This document shows positions 7,341 to 16,818 of a DNA stretch of 64,000 nt, in pieces. The stretch is from positions 16,227 to 80,226 of the forward strand of contig URJB01000008.1 in the NCBI GenBank assembly GCA_900548145.1, written 5' to 3'. The notes below the pieces were generated by a model. That model was not told the DNA's origin, ran no database searches, and was given only the letters and a program-made list of their open reading frames with translations. Both the position numbers and the translations under genes were made by a program. This DNA is from an uncultured Eubacteriales bacterium. GTDB taxonomy: Bacteria > Bacillota > Clostridia > Christensenellales > Aristaeellaceae. Numbering within the stretch: the first letter of the stretch is position 1; each line of letters begins with the position of its first letter.

Positions 7341-9539
7341 ATGCTTACCTATATCACCAATGAATGTATGCCGCTGGAAAAAATGCTGGCCCGGGTGCAG
7401 AAGCAGCACCCCGGCGACAGCTATCTTCTGGTGGAAAAAGCGTATAAATTCGCCGAGCAGGCCCACGCCGGGCAGGTGCGCAAGAGCGGCGAGCCCTACT
7501 TCATCCATCCGGTGTCCGTGGCCAGCATCCTCACCGACCTGATGATCGACGCGCCCACCATTGCCGCCGGTTTCCTGCATGACACCGTGGAGGACTGCCC
7601 CGGCATCACGCTGGACACCATCCGGCAGGAGTTCGGCGACGAGGTGGCCCAGCTGGTGGACGGCGTGACCAAGCTGGACAAGCTGGACTTTACCAACCGG
7701 GAGGAGCAGAAGGCCGAAAGCCTGCGCAAGATGATTTTGGCCATGTCCAAGGACATCCGCGTGGTGGTCATCAAGCTGGCCGACCGGCTGCACAATATGC
7801 GCACCCTGCGCTTTCAGCCGGAGGACCGGCAGAAGGCCATTGCCCACGAGACGCTGGATATTTACGCGCCGCTGGCGCACCGGCTGGGCATCAACTCCGT
7901 CAAGTCCGAGCTGGAGGACCTGAGCTTCAAATACATCGACCCTGTGGCCTTCCACGAGATCGCCCAGCTAGTGGGCCAGCGCCGGGTGGAGCGGGAGGAA
8001 AGCATCCGCCGGGTCATTTCCGAGCTGTCGGAGAAGCTGGACGAGCAGCACATTCATTACGAGATGGATGGGCGGCCCAAGCATCTTTACTCCATCTACA
8101 AAAAAATGCACGGACAGGGCAAGACCTTCGACCAGATCTACGATCTGATCGCCGTGCGGGTGCTGGTGGACACGGTGCAGGACTGCTACACGGTGTTGGG
8201 CATCGTCCACACCCTGTGGAACCAGATTCCGGGCCGCTTCAAGGACTACATCAGCGTACCCAAGGGGAACATGTACCAGAGCCTGCACACCACGGTGATC
8301 GGCGGACGGAAAATGCCCTTCCCCTTTGAAATTCAGATTCGCACGTGGGAGATGCACCGCATTGCCGAGTACGGCGTGGCCGCCCACTGGCGCTACAAGG
8401 AGGGCGGCGGCACCGAGAGCGACATGGACTCCAAGCTCTACTGGCTGCGGCAGATTCTGGACTGGCAGGGGGACACCCGGGACAGTCAGGAGTTTATCGA
8501 CTCGCTGAAGACCGATCTTTTCAGCGAGGAAGTGCTGATCTTTACCCCCAAGGGCGATGTGGTGTCCATGCAGCGGGGCGCAACGCCCATCGACTTTGCC
8601 TACCGCATCCATTCCGGCGTGGGCAACCACTGCGTGGGCGCGAAGATCAATGGGCGCATCGTCACGCTGGACACGGAGCTGCAGACCGGCGACCGGGTGG
8701 AGATCATCACCAACGCCGCCTCCAAGGGGCCCAGCATGGACTGGCTCAAGATGGCCAAGACCCAGCAGGCCAAGGCGAAGATCCGTCAGTTTTTCAAGAA
8801 GGAGCTGCGGGGCGAGAACGTCGTCCGGGGCCGGGACATGCTGGAAAAAGAAGCCAAGCGCCGGGGCGTGGACTGGTACTCGCTCACGAAGCCGGAATAT
8901 TATGAGGGCATTCTCAAGCGCTACGCGTTCTCCGAGCTGGACGATATTTACGGCGCAGTGGGCTATGGCGGCATTGCCAGCGCCTACGTGGTCAGCCGTC
9001 TTCTGGAGGAACAGCGCAAGTCGGAAACGCAGGCATTGCCCAAGGTGCAGGAGGTCAGCCGGGAGGAAGTCCAGAAGCAGCTTGGCAAGCCCACCCACGG
9101 CGTTTACGTCAAGGGCGAAAGCGGGATGCTGGTGCGTTTTGCCCGCTGCTGCAACCCGGTGCCCGGCGACGAGATCATCGGCTACGTCACTCGCGGCCGC
9201 GGCGTGACCGTCCACAAGGCGGACTGCACCAACGTTTCTGCCAGCGAGCAGGAGCGGATGGTGGAGGTCAGCTGGGCGGAGACGGGCACGGGCGCGGCGT
9301 TCAACGCGTCGGTACACATTATCGCCTACGATCACGTCAGTCTATTGGGCGAGCTGGCCATGTGCATCGGAAACATGGACATTCCCATTGTGGCAGTCTC
9401 TGCCAAGCGGGACGAGAAAAAAAAGACCAGCGTCATCACCATGGTGGTACAGGTCAAGGGGTTGGAGCAGGTCGACCGGATGTTCAAGCAGCTCCGCAAG
9501 CGCAGCGACATCATCGAAGTCTACCGCGCCGGAGGTTAA
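7341..9539 (+). CDS. relA: Bifunctional (p)ppGpp synthetase/hydrolase RelA/SpoT
   Basis: 732 aa, the usual length. Domains in order: HD hydrolase (about 30-180) with HDTVED at 80-85, synthetase (about 240-350) with the RPKHLYSIYKKM and YQSLHT motifs, TGS (about 395-455), a zinc-finger/helical region with the ARCCNPVPGDEI motif near 605-616, and a C-terminal ACT domain (about 655-730). The intact HDxxED motif predicts hydrolase activity in addition to synthesis, as in Gram-positive Rel. Ribosome-binding site GGGAGG precedes ATG 7341. It sits upstream of dtd, the order seen in many Firmicutes (rel-dtd), although here a long repeat-bearing spacer separates the two. Confidence 0.96.
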   Translation: MLTYITNECMPLEKMLARVQKQHPGDSYLLVEKAYKFAEQAHAGQVRKSGEPYFIHPVSVASILTDLMIDAPTIAAGFLHDTVEDCPGITLDTIRQEFGDEVAQLVDGVTKLDKLDFTNREEQKAESLRKMILAMSKDIRVVVIKLADRLHNMRTLRFQPEDRQKAIAHETLDIYAPLAHRLGINSVKSELEDLSFKYIDPVAFHEIAQLVGQRRVEREESIRRVISELSEKLDEQHIHYEMDGRPKHLYSIYKKMHGQGKTFDQIYDLIAVRVLVDTVQDCYTVLGIVHTLWNQIPGRFKDYISVPKGNMYQSLHTTVIGGRKMPFPFEIQIRTWEMHRIAEYGVAAHWRYKEGGGTESDMDSKLYWLRQILDWQGDTRDSQEFIDSLKTDLFSEEVLIFTPKGDVVSMQRGATPIDFAYRIHSGVGNHCVGAKINGRIVTLDTELQTGDRVEIITNAASKGPSMDWLKMAKTQQAKAKIRQFFKKELRGENVVRGRDMLEKEAKRRGVDWYSLTKPEYYEGILKRYAFSELDDIYGAVGYGGIASAYVVSRLLEEQRKSETQALPKVQEVSREEVQKQLGKPTHGVYVKGESGMLVRFARCCNPVPGDEIIGYVTRGRGVTVHKADCTNVSASEQERMVEVSWAETGTGAAFNASVHIIAYDHVSLLGELAMCIGNMDIPIVAVSAKRDEKKKTSVITMVVQVKGLEQVDRMFKQLRKRSDIIEVYRAGG

Positions 9540-10014
9540 ACCTCATTTGGGCTGCGCGCCATGGGCGCGCAGGGGCGTAGGGAGACATGCGGCTTGGCTG
9601 CGGAGTTACCGCCGTGGCACGGAAGGTGCCACGGCTCGCGGGTCTGGTGTGAGGAATGGTGCTTGGCTGCGGAATTACCGCCGCTCGGCAACGGGCCTCG
9701 CGGCTTGTGGCAAGGGGTGACCCTCTGCACCCCTACACCGCGCCCAAAGGGTGCGGGGGTATTCGAGGGAAAGCAGATTGGCTGCGGAGTTACCGCCGCT
9801 CGGCGACAGGCCTTGCGGCTCGCGGGTTTGGTATAGTTCCCTGCCGGTTGGCTTTGCTTGGCAGAACGAAAGAAAGAGCTGCTGCATTGTAATTAGAGAA
9901 TCTTTTTCTGTGCGAAGCACAGAAAAGAGTGGGATTGCAAAGGGCAGCGCCCTTTGCTGCGGGGATTGGGGGCGCACAGCCCCCAACGTCCCCCATCCCG
10001 AAAGGAGAAGAGCC
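9540..10014 (+). repeat. Repeat-rich spacer between rel and dtd: three degenerate direct repeats plus palindromes
   Basis: This 475-base gap holds no convincing gene. Three direct repeats begin with TTGGCTGCGGARTTACCGCC at 9594, 9663 and 9778; each continues for about 48-55 bases into a GGC(C)T-rich arm (copies roughly 9594-9648, 9663-9710, 9778-9832). A palindrome at 9553-9571 precedes them. After them come hairpins at 9903-9926 (TTTTCTGTGC/GCACAGAAAA), 9940-9954 and 9966-9986 (GGGGGC/GCCCCC). None ends in a clear U-run, so they look like dispersed intergenic repeats rather than simple terminators. The frame that runs through from 9751 into dtd is accidental. Confidence 0.7.
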
Positions 10015-10464
10015 ATGCGCTGCGTGGTGCAGAGAGTGACGGAGGCCGCCGTTCGGATCGACGGCGAGCTGGTGGGGCAGGCGGGCAAAGGGTTCCTGCT
10101 GCTGATCGGCGTGGAGGTGGGCGACACCGCCGAGGATATGGACTATATTGCCCGCAAGGTGCCGAATCTGCGCATTTTTGAGGATGAGGACGGGAAGATG
10201 AACCGTTCCCTGCTGGACGTAGGCGGGGACATTCTGGCGGTGAGCCAGTTCACCCTGCTGGGCGACGCCCGGGGCGGACGGCGGCCCAGCTTTATCACGG
10301 CGGCCCGGCCCGAGGTTGCAGACCCGATGTATGAGGCGCTGGTGGCCCACTGGCGCGGCGAGGGCATCCATGTGGAAACGGGCCGTTTCGGCGCGGACAT
10401 GAAGGTCAGTCTGGTGAACGACGGGCCGGTGACGATCCTGCTGGATTCCCGAAAAATTCTATAA
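10015..10464 (+). CDS. dtd: D-aminoacyl-tRNA deacylase
   Basis: 149 aa, normal family length. It starts at ATG 10015 (MRCVVQRVTEA), six bases after AAAGGAG; the open frame upstream is spacer sequence. The two active-site motifs are present: SQFTL (about residues 77-81) and the cross-subunit GPV(T) loop in NDGPVTI near the C-terminus. The enzyme is a homodimer that frees D-amino acids, and glycine from tRNA-Ala, from mischarged tRNAs. It is followed after 54 bases by a metallo-beta-lactamase-fold gene, an arrangement common in Clostridia. Confidence 0.95.
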   Translation: MRCVVQRVTEAAVRIDGELVGQAGKGFLLLIGVEVGDTAEDMDYIARKVPNLRIFEDEDGKMNRSLLDVGGDILAVSQFTLLGDARGGRRPSFITAARPEVADPMYEALVAHWRGEGIHVETGRFGADMKVSLVNDGPVTILLDSRKIL

Positions 10465-10518
10465 AAATACTGCAATAAGAAGGGACGCGGCGATTTTTTG
10501 CGTCCGAAGGAGAACGAA

Positions 10519-11136
10519 ATGCCGAAGGTACAGATCGAACGGCTGACAGTGGGGGAAATTGACGAAAACTGCTATTTGGTGGTCAACCCGGAAACGGGAG
10601 AGCTGCTGGTGATCGACCCGGGGGCGGAGGCGGAGCGGATTTTTGCCGCCATCGGCGACCGAAAGCCTCGGGCGGTGCTGCTGACCCACGGGCATTTCGA
10701 CCACATCGGCGCTGTGGACGCGGTCTGCGAAAAGTACGGCATTCCCGTTTACATCCATGAAGCGGACGCGCCCAAGCTGACGGATATGGAAGCCAACACG
10801 GGCAAGGGCTTCGGCTATCCCGTTACCGTGAAAACGATTCCCCGGCTGCTTCACGACGACGAGGAGCTGAATCTGGCCGGGATCGGACTGAAGGTGCTGC
10901 ACACGCCGGGCCACAGCAAGGGAAGCGTCTGCTACCTGCTGGAGGGAAATCAGGGAATCCTGACGGGAGACACGCTGTTCAAGGGCGGGTACGGCCGCTA
11001 TGACTTTGCGGACGGCAGCTTCCACGAACTGAAGGAAAGCCTGCGGACGCTGTTTCACCTGACCCCCCAGATGACCGCGTGGCCGGGCCATGGAGAAGCG
11101 ACCGTCGCCGGTCGGAACCGGGAGGAACAGGCATGA
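10519..11136 (+). CDS. MBL-fold metallohydrolase (glyoxalase II-like)
   Basis: 205 aa from ATG 10519, chosen because GAAGGAG lies 6 bases upstream. The metal-binding signature HGHFDH is at residues 57-62, followed by the later ligands in HTPGHSKGS (about 134), TGDTLF (about 153) and PGHGE (about 195), so a dinuclear zinc/iron site should form. Small YcbL/YqgX-type proteins of this kind are thiolester hydrolases related to glyoxalase II, but the physiological substrate is not predictable. The stop overlaps the start of hemZ (ATGA at 11133-11136), so the two are translationally coupled. Confidence 0.88.
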   Translation: MPKVQIERLTVGEIDENCYLVVNPETGELLVIDPGAEAERIFAAIGDRKPRAVLLTHGHFDHIGAVDAVCEKYGIPVYIHEADAPKLTDMEANTGKGFGYPVTVKTIPRLLHDDEELNLAGIGLKVLHTPGHSKGSVCYLLEGNQGILTGDTLFKGGYGRYDFADGSFHELKESLRTLFHLTPQMTAWPGHGEATVAGRNREEQA

Positions 11137-12608
11137 AGGACGCGGGGCAGGTGATTCTTACCACGCCGCTGGAAGGGCTGGCCAACGAGCTTTGCGAGGT
11201 CGTGAAGCTGTTTTATCATATCGACGGATTTTCGGTGAACCCGGAGGCGGTCGAAGGGGAGTCTTCGCTGCTCATTCGGCACCGATTCGAACGCACGGGC
11301 ATGGAATGCCGGTGCGGCTTTGCCGCAGGCGGGCAGCAGCAGGAAAAAACGCTGCTGCTGCCCACGGTGGAGCCGGAGCGGCAGGAGCTGATCGAAAAGC
11401 GGTTCATCAAACGGATGTGCAAGGTCACGCTGTACGAGCTGCTTAAACGGCTGACGGGTCAGCAGCCGCCGTGGGGCTCCCTGACGGGCATCCGACCCAC
11501 CCGGCTGATCTACGAAGGGCTGGCAGACGGCCTGACCATGGACGAGGCCTGCGTCCGGGTGGAGCAGACTTTTGACGTGCTGCCGGAAAAGGTGGAGCTG
11601 CTCAGGGAGATCGTGGAGGTGCAGCGGACGCTGCCCGAACCCGGCCCGGAGGAGGCTGACCTGTATGTTTCCATTCCCTTCTGCCGCACCCGCTGCGCGT
11701 ATTGCTCCTTCCCCGGCGAGGCCGTGGGCAAGGGCAAGCTGATCCCGCCTTATCTGGATGCGCTTCTGTGGGAGCTGGAAGAAGCGGAAAAGCTGTTCTG
11801 TCAGGCGAAGCTGGGCCTGCGGGCGGTATATGTGGGCGGCGGCACGCCCACCGCTCTGGCGGAGCCGGACTTTGCCCGCCTAATGGAACGGGTCATGGAG
11901 CTGTTCCCCAACGCCCGGGAGTACACCGTGGAGGCGGGCCGGCCCGACACCATCACCCGGGGCAAGCTGGAAACCCTGAAGGGGCTGGGGGTCAGGCGCA
12001 TCAGCATCAATCCCCAGACCATGAACGACGAGACTCTGCGCCGCATCGGCCGGGATCATACCTCCGCCCAGACGGAGGAAACCTTCCTGCTGGCCCGGGA
12101 GTTGGGGTTTGAGGATATCAACATGGACGTGATCACGGGGCTTCCCGGCGAGGAAATGCCTCAATTTGAACATACCATGGACGAGATTCGCCGCCTTGCG
12201 CCGGACAGTCTGACGGTGCATACGCTGGCTATCAAGCGCTCCAGCCGTCTCAATCTGGAAAAGTACCCTCTGCCCGACGGCAACCTGACCGCCCGGATGG
12301 TGCGGCTGGGCGGCGAAACGGCCCGGGCGCTGGGCATGAAGCCCTATTATCTCTACCGGCAGAAATACATGGCGGGCCAGCAGCAGAACGTGGGCTACGC
12401 CACGGCGGGCAACGCCTGCCTGTACAATATCGACATGATGGAGGAGACCGGCTCGGTCATCGCCGTAGGGGCGGGGGCCATTTCCAAGCGGGTCTTCCCG
12501 GACCGGGAGCTGCGCATCGAGCGGGCCCCCAACGTCACCAACGTGGCCGTTTATATCGACCGCGTCGCGGAAATGGCGCGTCGAAAGGAGCATTTATTTC
12601 ATTCATAA
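11133..12608 (+). CDS. hemZ: HemZ-like radical SAM coproporphyrinogen dehydrogenase
   Basis: 491 aa from ATG 11133, which follows GGGAGGAACAGGC; the upstream extension lies inside the MBL gene. The N-terminal ~170 residues are the HemZ-specific extension with a GSLTGIRPTRL motif near 116-126. The radical SAM cluster motif CRTRCAYC is at Cys184, Cys188, Cys191, followed by a GGGTPT loop. HemZ proteins are annotated as oxygen-independent coproporphyrinogen III dehydrogenases, although many anaerobes with hemZ lack a heme pathway, so the true substrate may differ. The gene forms a block with the MBL gene and is followed 12 bases later by glpK. Confidence 0.88.
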   Translation: MKDAGQVILTTPLEGLANELCEVVKLFYHIDGFSVNPEAVEGESSLLIRHRFERTGMECRCGFAAGGQQQEKTLLLPTVEPERQELIEKRFIKRMCKVTLYELLKRLTGQQPPWGSLTGIRPTRLIYEGLADGLTMDEACVRVEQTFDVLPEKVELLREIVEVQRTLPEPGPEEADLYVSIPFCRTRCAYCSFPGEAVGKGKLIPPYLDALLWELEEAEKLFCQAKLGLRAVYVGGGTPTALAEPDFARLMERVMELFPNAREYTVEAGRPDTITRGKLETLKGLGVRRISINPQTMNDETLRRIGRDHTSAQTEETFLLARELGFEDINMDVITGLPGEEMPQFEHTMDEIRRLAPDSLTVHTLAIKRSSRLNLEKYPLPDGNLTARMVRLGGETARALGMKPYYLYRQKYMAGQQQNVGYATAGNACLYNIDMMEETGSVIAVGAGAISKRVFPDRELRIERAPNVTNVAVYIDRVAEMARRKEHLFHS

Positions 12609-12620
12609 GGAGGAGACCCC

Positions 12621-14120
12621 ATGAGCCGGAACATTCTCGTCGCCCTGGATCAGGGAACCACGTCCAGCCGGGCTATCGTCTTTGACGAAGCCGGGCGGAT
12701 ATTGGCCGCCCATGCCATCGAGTTCAAGCAACACTATCCCCAGCCGGGCTGGGTGGAGCACGACCCCGAGGACATCCTGAACACCCAGATCACCGCCCTG
12801 CAGAAGGCCGTGGAAATGAGCGGCGTGGAGGTGCAGGACATCGCCGCCATCGGCATCACCAACCAGCGGGAGACCACCCTCCTGTGGGAAAAGGACACGG
12901 GCCGCTGCGTTCACAACGCCATTGTCTGGCAGTGCCGCCGCACCGCTCCCTATGTGGAACGGCTGGTGAAGGAGGGCAAGGCCGACGTGATCCGCCGGAA
13001 GACCGGACTGGTGCCGGACGCATATTTCAGCGGCACCAAGCTGGCCTATCTGCTGGACACGCTGAACCTGCACGACCGGGCGGAGCGGGGCGAGCTGTGC
13101 TTCGGTACGGTGGACAGCTTCCTTTGCTGGAATCTGGTGGAGGGGCGCCCCCACGTGACCGACGCGACTAACGCCGGACGTACCATGCTGTTCAACATCC
13201 ACACCCAGACCTGGGACGACGAGCTACTTTCCATGCTGAATATTCCCCGGGCCGTGCTGCCCGAGGTGGTGGACAGTGCCCATGTGGTGGGCAACCTGCG
13301 CCCGGAGATTCTCGGACGGCCCATTCCCGTGGCGGCCATGGCGGGCGATCAGCACGCGGCGCTGTTCGGACAGGGCTGCTTTACGCCGGGCATGGTGAAA
13401 AACACCTATGGCACTGGCTGCTTTATGCTGATGAACACGGGCGACACGCCGATAGAAAGCCGCAATGGTCTGCTGACCACCATGGCGTGGCGGCTGAATG
13501 GCAAGCCCACTTATGCCTTGGAGGGCAGCGTATTCATGGGCGGCGCTACGGTGCAGTGGCTCCGGGATGAAATGAAGCTGATCTCTACCGCCGCCGAGAG
13601 CGAACAGATCGCCCAGAGCATCCCGGATACGGCGGGAGTCTTTCTGGTGCCCGCCTTTACCGGCTTGGGCGCGCCCTATTGGGATATGTACAGCCGGGGC
13701 ACCATCGTGGGCATGACCCGTGGCACGGGCCGGGCCCACATCGTCCGGGCGGCGCTGGAGGCCATCTGCTACCAGAGCCACGATCTCTACAGCGCCATGG
13801 TGGCCGACCGGGGCGGCGAAAAGCCCGTCCAGATGAACGTAGACGGTGGCGCCAGCGCCAACGGCTTCATGATGCAGTTCCAGTCGGATATTCTGGGCAT
13901 CCCCGTGGTGCGGCCTGTGGTGCTGGAGACCACGGCGCTGGGCGCGGCCCTGTTGGCGGGCATCGGCGTGGGCCTGTACGCCAGCAAGGAGGAAGCCGCC
14001 TCCATGGTCAAGCCCGACCTGACCTTCCTGCCCCAGATGGACAGCCGCAACCGCGATCTGGCCCTGTACGGCTGGCACCGGGCCGTGGAGCGGGCCCAAA
14101 ATTGGGTGGAAGTACGATAA
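12621..14120 (+). CDS. glpK: Glycerol kinase
   Basis: 499 aa, exactly the family size. The N-terminal ATP-binding loop reads ALDQGTTSSRA, and the FGGY-type signature GMTRGTGRAHIVRAALEA lies near residue 370. It phosphorylates glycerol to sn-glycerol-3-phosphate at the membrane, feeding lipid synthesis or glycolysis. The ribosome-binding site AGGAGG precedes ATG 12621. No glpF or glpD homologue is seen nearby, so glpK stands alone at the end of the hemZ operon. A strong hairpin terminator follows directly. Confidence 0.97.
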   Translation: MSRNILVALDQGTTSSRAIVFDEAGRILAAHAIEFKQHYPQPGWVEHDPEDILNTQITALQKAVEMSGVEVQDIAAIGITNQRETTLLWEKDTGRCVHNAIVWQCRRTAPYVERLVKEGKADVIRRKTGLVPDAYFSGTKLAYLLDTLNLHDRAERGELCFGTVDSFLCWNLVEGRPHVTDATNAGRTMLFNIHTQTWDDELLSMLNIPRAVLPEVVDSAHVVGNLRPEILGRPIPVAAMAGDQHAALFGQGCFTPGMVKNTYGTGCFMLMNTGDTPIESRNGLLTTMAWRLNGKPTYALEGSVFMGGATVQWLRDEMKLISTAAESEQIAQSIPDTAGVFLVPAFTGLGAPYWDMYSRGTIVGMTRGTGRAHIVRAALEAICYQSHDLYSAMVADRGGEKPVQMNVDGGASANGFMMQFQSDILGIPVVRPVVLETTALGAALLAGIGVGLYASKEEAASMVKPDLTFLPQMDSRNRDLALYGWHRAVERAQNWVEVR

Positions 14121-14128
14121 AGCAAATC

Positions 14129-14168
14129 AAAACAGCGCTGCCGGATTTCCCTTCGGCAGCGCTGTTTT
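14129..14168. terminator. Bidirectional terminator between glpK and the PIN-TRAM gene
   Basis: Inverted repeat AACAGCGCTGCCG / CGGCAGCGCTGTT with a ten-base loop and a T-run on the plus strand (TTTTTC). On the minus strand it ends in TTTT, so it can terminate both convergent genes. Confidence 0.9.
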
Positions 14169-14180
14169 TCTATTTTCCGA

Positions 14181-15398
14181 TTACATCGCCCGTTTGGCGG
14201 CGGCTTCAGCGGACCCTTCGGCTTCGGACTTGAGCTTGGAGAAGATCATCCGCCCGGCGCTGGTCTGAAGGACGGTGGTCACCACCACCGCGACCTGCTC
14301 GCCCACGTGGCGGCGGCCGTTCTCCACTACGATCATGGTGCCGTCGTCCAGATAGGCCACGCCCTGACCGGGTTCCTTGCCCTCCCGGACGATCTGCACC
14401 CGCAGTTCTTCACCCGCCATGAGCATGGGCTTGACCGCGTTGGCAAGATCGTTGATGTTCAGCACCCGAATACCGGTAACGCCCGCCACCTTGTTCAGGT
14501 TGTAGTCGTTGGTAACGACGGTGCCGCCGTTTTCCCGGCAGAGCCGCAGCAGCTTCACGTCCACTTCTTCGATGTCGGGATAGTCCTTTTCCATTACGGT
14601 AACGGGGGCTTTCAGTTCCTTCTGCATCCGGTTCAGCACGTCCAGCCCCCGGCGGCCCCGGGCGCGGCGCAGACTGTCGCCGCTGTCCGCGATGTGCCGA
14701 AGCTCCGCCAGCACGAAGGAGGGAACGACGATCTTCCCTTCCAGAAAGCCGGTCTTCAGCACGTCCAAAATTCGGCCGTCGATGATGACGGAGGTATCCA
14801 GCACCTTGCAGGGCACGGACTCCTCCCCGGCGGACAGCTCGTCCTCGCCTTCATCCCCGTCTTCCGAAACCTCGGACAGAACGGTTTCCAGCAGGGATTC
14901 ATCCCCGTCCGTGTGACGCTTGCGGCGGCGCAGGGAGGGCAGATGCTTGCCGGAATGATAGCGGTGGTTGCCGATCTGCAGGCCCAGATAGCCCAGAAAA
15001 ATGTACGTCAGCGCGCTGAAGGACAGCGTCAGAAGACTGGCCCCCGCCGACAGGATCAGCTGGGTAAACAGCGCCGCAATGGCAAGGCCGCACAGAAGGC
15101 CCAGACTGGTCCAGACGATCTGCCGGTTGGGCATTTTCTCCCAGTGCTGCTCGATGACGGCCGCGGCCTTCATGCAGCGGGTCAGGATCGACATGCTGAG
15201 GGCGAAAAAGATCAGCGCGCCCAGCAGACAAAGCACCACATACAGCAGCACCTGATTGGAAAATTGCTCGAAAATTTGAGGGGAAACGCGCCGGAGCAGC
15301 GGAGTCAGCAGCATGGCCAGCGCCGCGCCCAGACCCGCCCCCAGCAGAGTGATCAGCGCCCTTGAAAGCCGCTCAAGGGCCTTGCTTCGCATTTTCAA
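14181..15398 (-). CDS. Membrane-anchored PIN-TRAM domain protein (YacL type)
   Basis: 405 aa. Four N-terminal hydrophobic segments (about 14-32, 47-72, 90-112, 120-140) are followed by a charged linker (150-195), a PIN nuclease domain starting at KVLDTSVIIDGRI with several conserved acids, and a C-terminal TRAM (RNA-binding) domain from about residue 320. This is the layout of B. subtilis YacL. The start is TTG 15398 (8 bases after AGG) or ATG 15392. In Firmicutes the gene commonly neighbours radA, as here (radA lies 40 bases upstream), and the two probably form an operon. The role of YacL is not firmly established; membrane-localised RNase is the family inference. Confidence 0.88.
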   Translation of the reverse strand: MKMRSKALERLSRALITLLGAGLGAALAMLLTPLLRRVSPQIFEQFSNQVLLYVVLCLLGALIFFALSMSILTRCMKAAAVIEQHWEKMPNRQIVWTSLGLLCGLAIAALFTQLILSAGASLLTLSFSALTYIFLGYLGLQIGNHRYHSGKHLPSLRRRKRHTDGDESLLETVLSEVSEDGDEGEDELSAGEESVPCKVLDTSVIIDGRILDVLKTGFLEGKIVVPSFVLAELRHIADSGDSLRRARGRRGLDVLNRMQKELKAPVTVMEKDYPDIEEVDVKLLRLCRENGGTVVTNDYNLNKVAGVTGIRVLNINDLANAVKPMLMAGEELRVQIVREGKEPGQGVAYLDDGTMIVVENGRRHVGEQVAVVVTTVLQTSAGRMIFSKLKSEAEGSAEAAAKRAM

Positions 15399-15438
15399 AG
15401 AAACGACCTGCCTTTCCGCATCCCGCCAATAGCGGGAA

Positions 15439-16818
15439 TCAGTCCGTCACCACCGCAAGGGCCTGCATCAGCGTGTCCACGCCGGTCAGCCGAACGCCCT
15501 CGATGGGTTTGATGCTTTTCATATTCTGCTTGGGTAAAAGAATCTCTGTAAATCCCAGCCGGACGCATTCCGCGACCCGGCGTTCCGCCTGACTGACCGG
15601 GCGCACCTCGCCGCACAGGCCCACCTCGCCCATCACGCTCAGGGAGGGGGACAGGGCAAAGCCCATCAGGCTGGAGGCCACGGCCACGCAGACCGCCAGA
15701 TCGGCGGCGGGGTCGCTCAGGGCCAGACCGCCCGCCACGTTGATGTATACGTCCTGATCGAAGAGTTTTTTCCCGGCGCGCTTTTCCATCACGGCCAGCA
15801 GCAGTGCCACCCGGCTGGAATCCATGCCGCCGACAGTGCGCTTGGGCACGGAGTAGAAAGACTTGGCCGCCAGCGCCTGCAGGTCGCACAGAATGGGACG
15901 GCTGCCCTGCAGGGTGCAGAAGACCACGCTGCCGCCCGCACCCCGAGCCCGCTGGCTCAGCAGCGTCTCGCTGGGGTTGGGGACGGGGATCATGCCCTCG
16001 GAACGCATTTCGAACACGCCCAGCTCATTGACGGAGCCGAAGCGGTTCTTCACCGCCCGAAGCAGCCGGTACTCATGCTGCCGGTCGCCCTCGAAGTACA
16101 GCACCGCATCCACCATGTGCTCCAGAATGCGCGGGCCCGCCAGACTGCCTTCCTTGGTCACGTGACCCACGATGAAGGTGGACGTGCCGGTCTCCTTGGC
16201 GTAGCGGACGATGGCTCCGGCGCTCTGGCGCACCTGGCTGACGCTGCCCGGCGCGCTGGCGCTGTCCTCGGACACCATGGTCTGGATACTGTCGATGATA
16301 AGCACATCCGGCTGCATTCCCTCGCATTTTTCCAGAATGCTCTCCACATCGTTTTCCGCCAGTACATACAGCTTGTCCTGGGGTACGCCGATGCGGCTGG
16401 CGCGCATCTTGATCTGCCGTGCGCTTTCCTCGCCGCTGACGTACAGCACCCGGCAGCGCTGGCTCAGACTGCCCGCCACCTGCAACAGCAGCGTGCTTTT
16501 GCCGATGCCCGGGTCGCCGCCCAGCAGAATGGCGCTGCCGGTGACCAGACCGCCGCCCAACACCCGGTCCAGTTCTTCGTTGCCGGTGGAGGAGCGGGGC
16601 TCCTGCCGGTCTTCTACCTCGCTGAGGGCCACGATCTCGCTTTTGCGGGTCGTCTGGTATTTGGCGGCTTTTTCGGCGGTTTTGCTGGGAGCAGGCGCAG
16701 GGGTGCTGCGGCGCTCCTCGAAAGTGTTCCATTCTCCGCAGTCCGGGCAGCAGCCCAGCCAACGGGCGGCTTCGTAGCCGCAGGACTGACAGACGTAGAC
16801 GGTTTTCTCCTTGGCCAA
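15439..16818 (-). CDS. radA: DNA repair protein RadA
   Basis: 459 aa when started at TTG 16818, which gives the family-typical N-terminus MAKEKTVYVCQSCG and sits 7 bases after AAAGGAG; the longer frame to 16845 is not supported by a ribosome-binding site. Domains: four-cysteine zinc finger (Cys10, 13, 24, 27), RecA-like ATPase with Walker A GGDPGIGKST (100-109), the RadA-specific KNRFG motif near 257, and a C-terminal Lon-like domain. RadA is a branch-migration helicase acting with RecA. It probably shares a transcript with the PIN-TRAM gene downstream. Confidence 0.96.
   Translation of the reverse strand: MAKEKTVYVCQSCGYEAARWLGCCPDCGEWNTFEERRSTPAPAPSKTAEKAAKYQTTRKSEIVALSEVEDRQEPRSSTGNEELDRVLGGGLVTGSAILLGGDPGIGKSTLLLQVAGSLSQRCRVLYVSGEESARQIKMRASRIGVPQDKLYVLAENDVESILEKCEGMQPDVLIIDSIQTMVSEDSASAPGSVSQVRQSAGAIVRYAKETGTSTFIVGHVTKEGSLAGPRILEHMVDAVLYFEGDRQHEYRLLRAVKNRFGSVNELGVFEMRSEGMIPVPNPSETLLSQRARGAGGSVVFCTLQGSRPILCDLQALAAKSFYSVPKRTVGGMDSSRVALLLAVMEKRAGKKLFDQDVYINVAGGLALSDPAADLAVCVAVASSLMGFALSPSLSVMGEVGLCGEVRPVSQAERRVAECVRLGFTEILLPKQNMKSIKPIEGVRLTGVDTLMQALAVVTD

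Noticed and set aside
9594..9832. CRISPR array
   Set aside because: Only three degenerate repeats with unequal spacing (69 and 115 bases) and no cas genes nearby.
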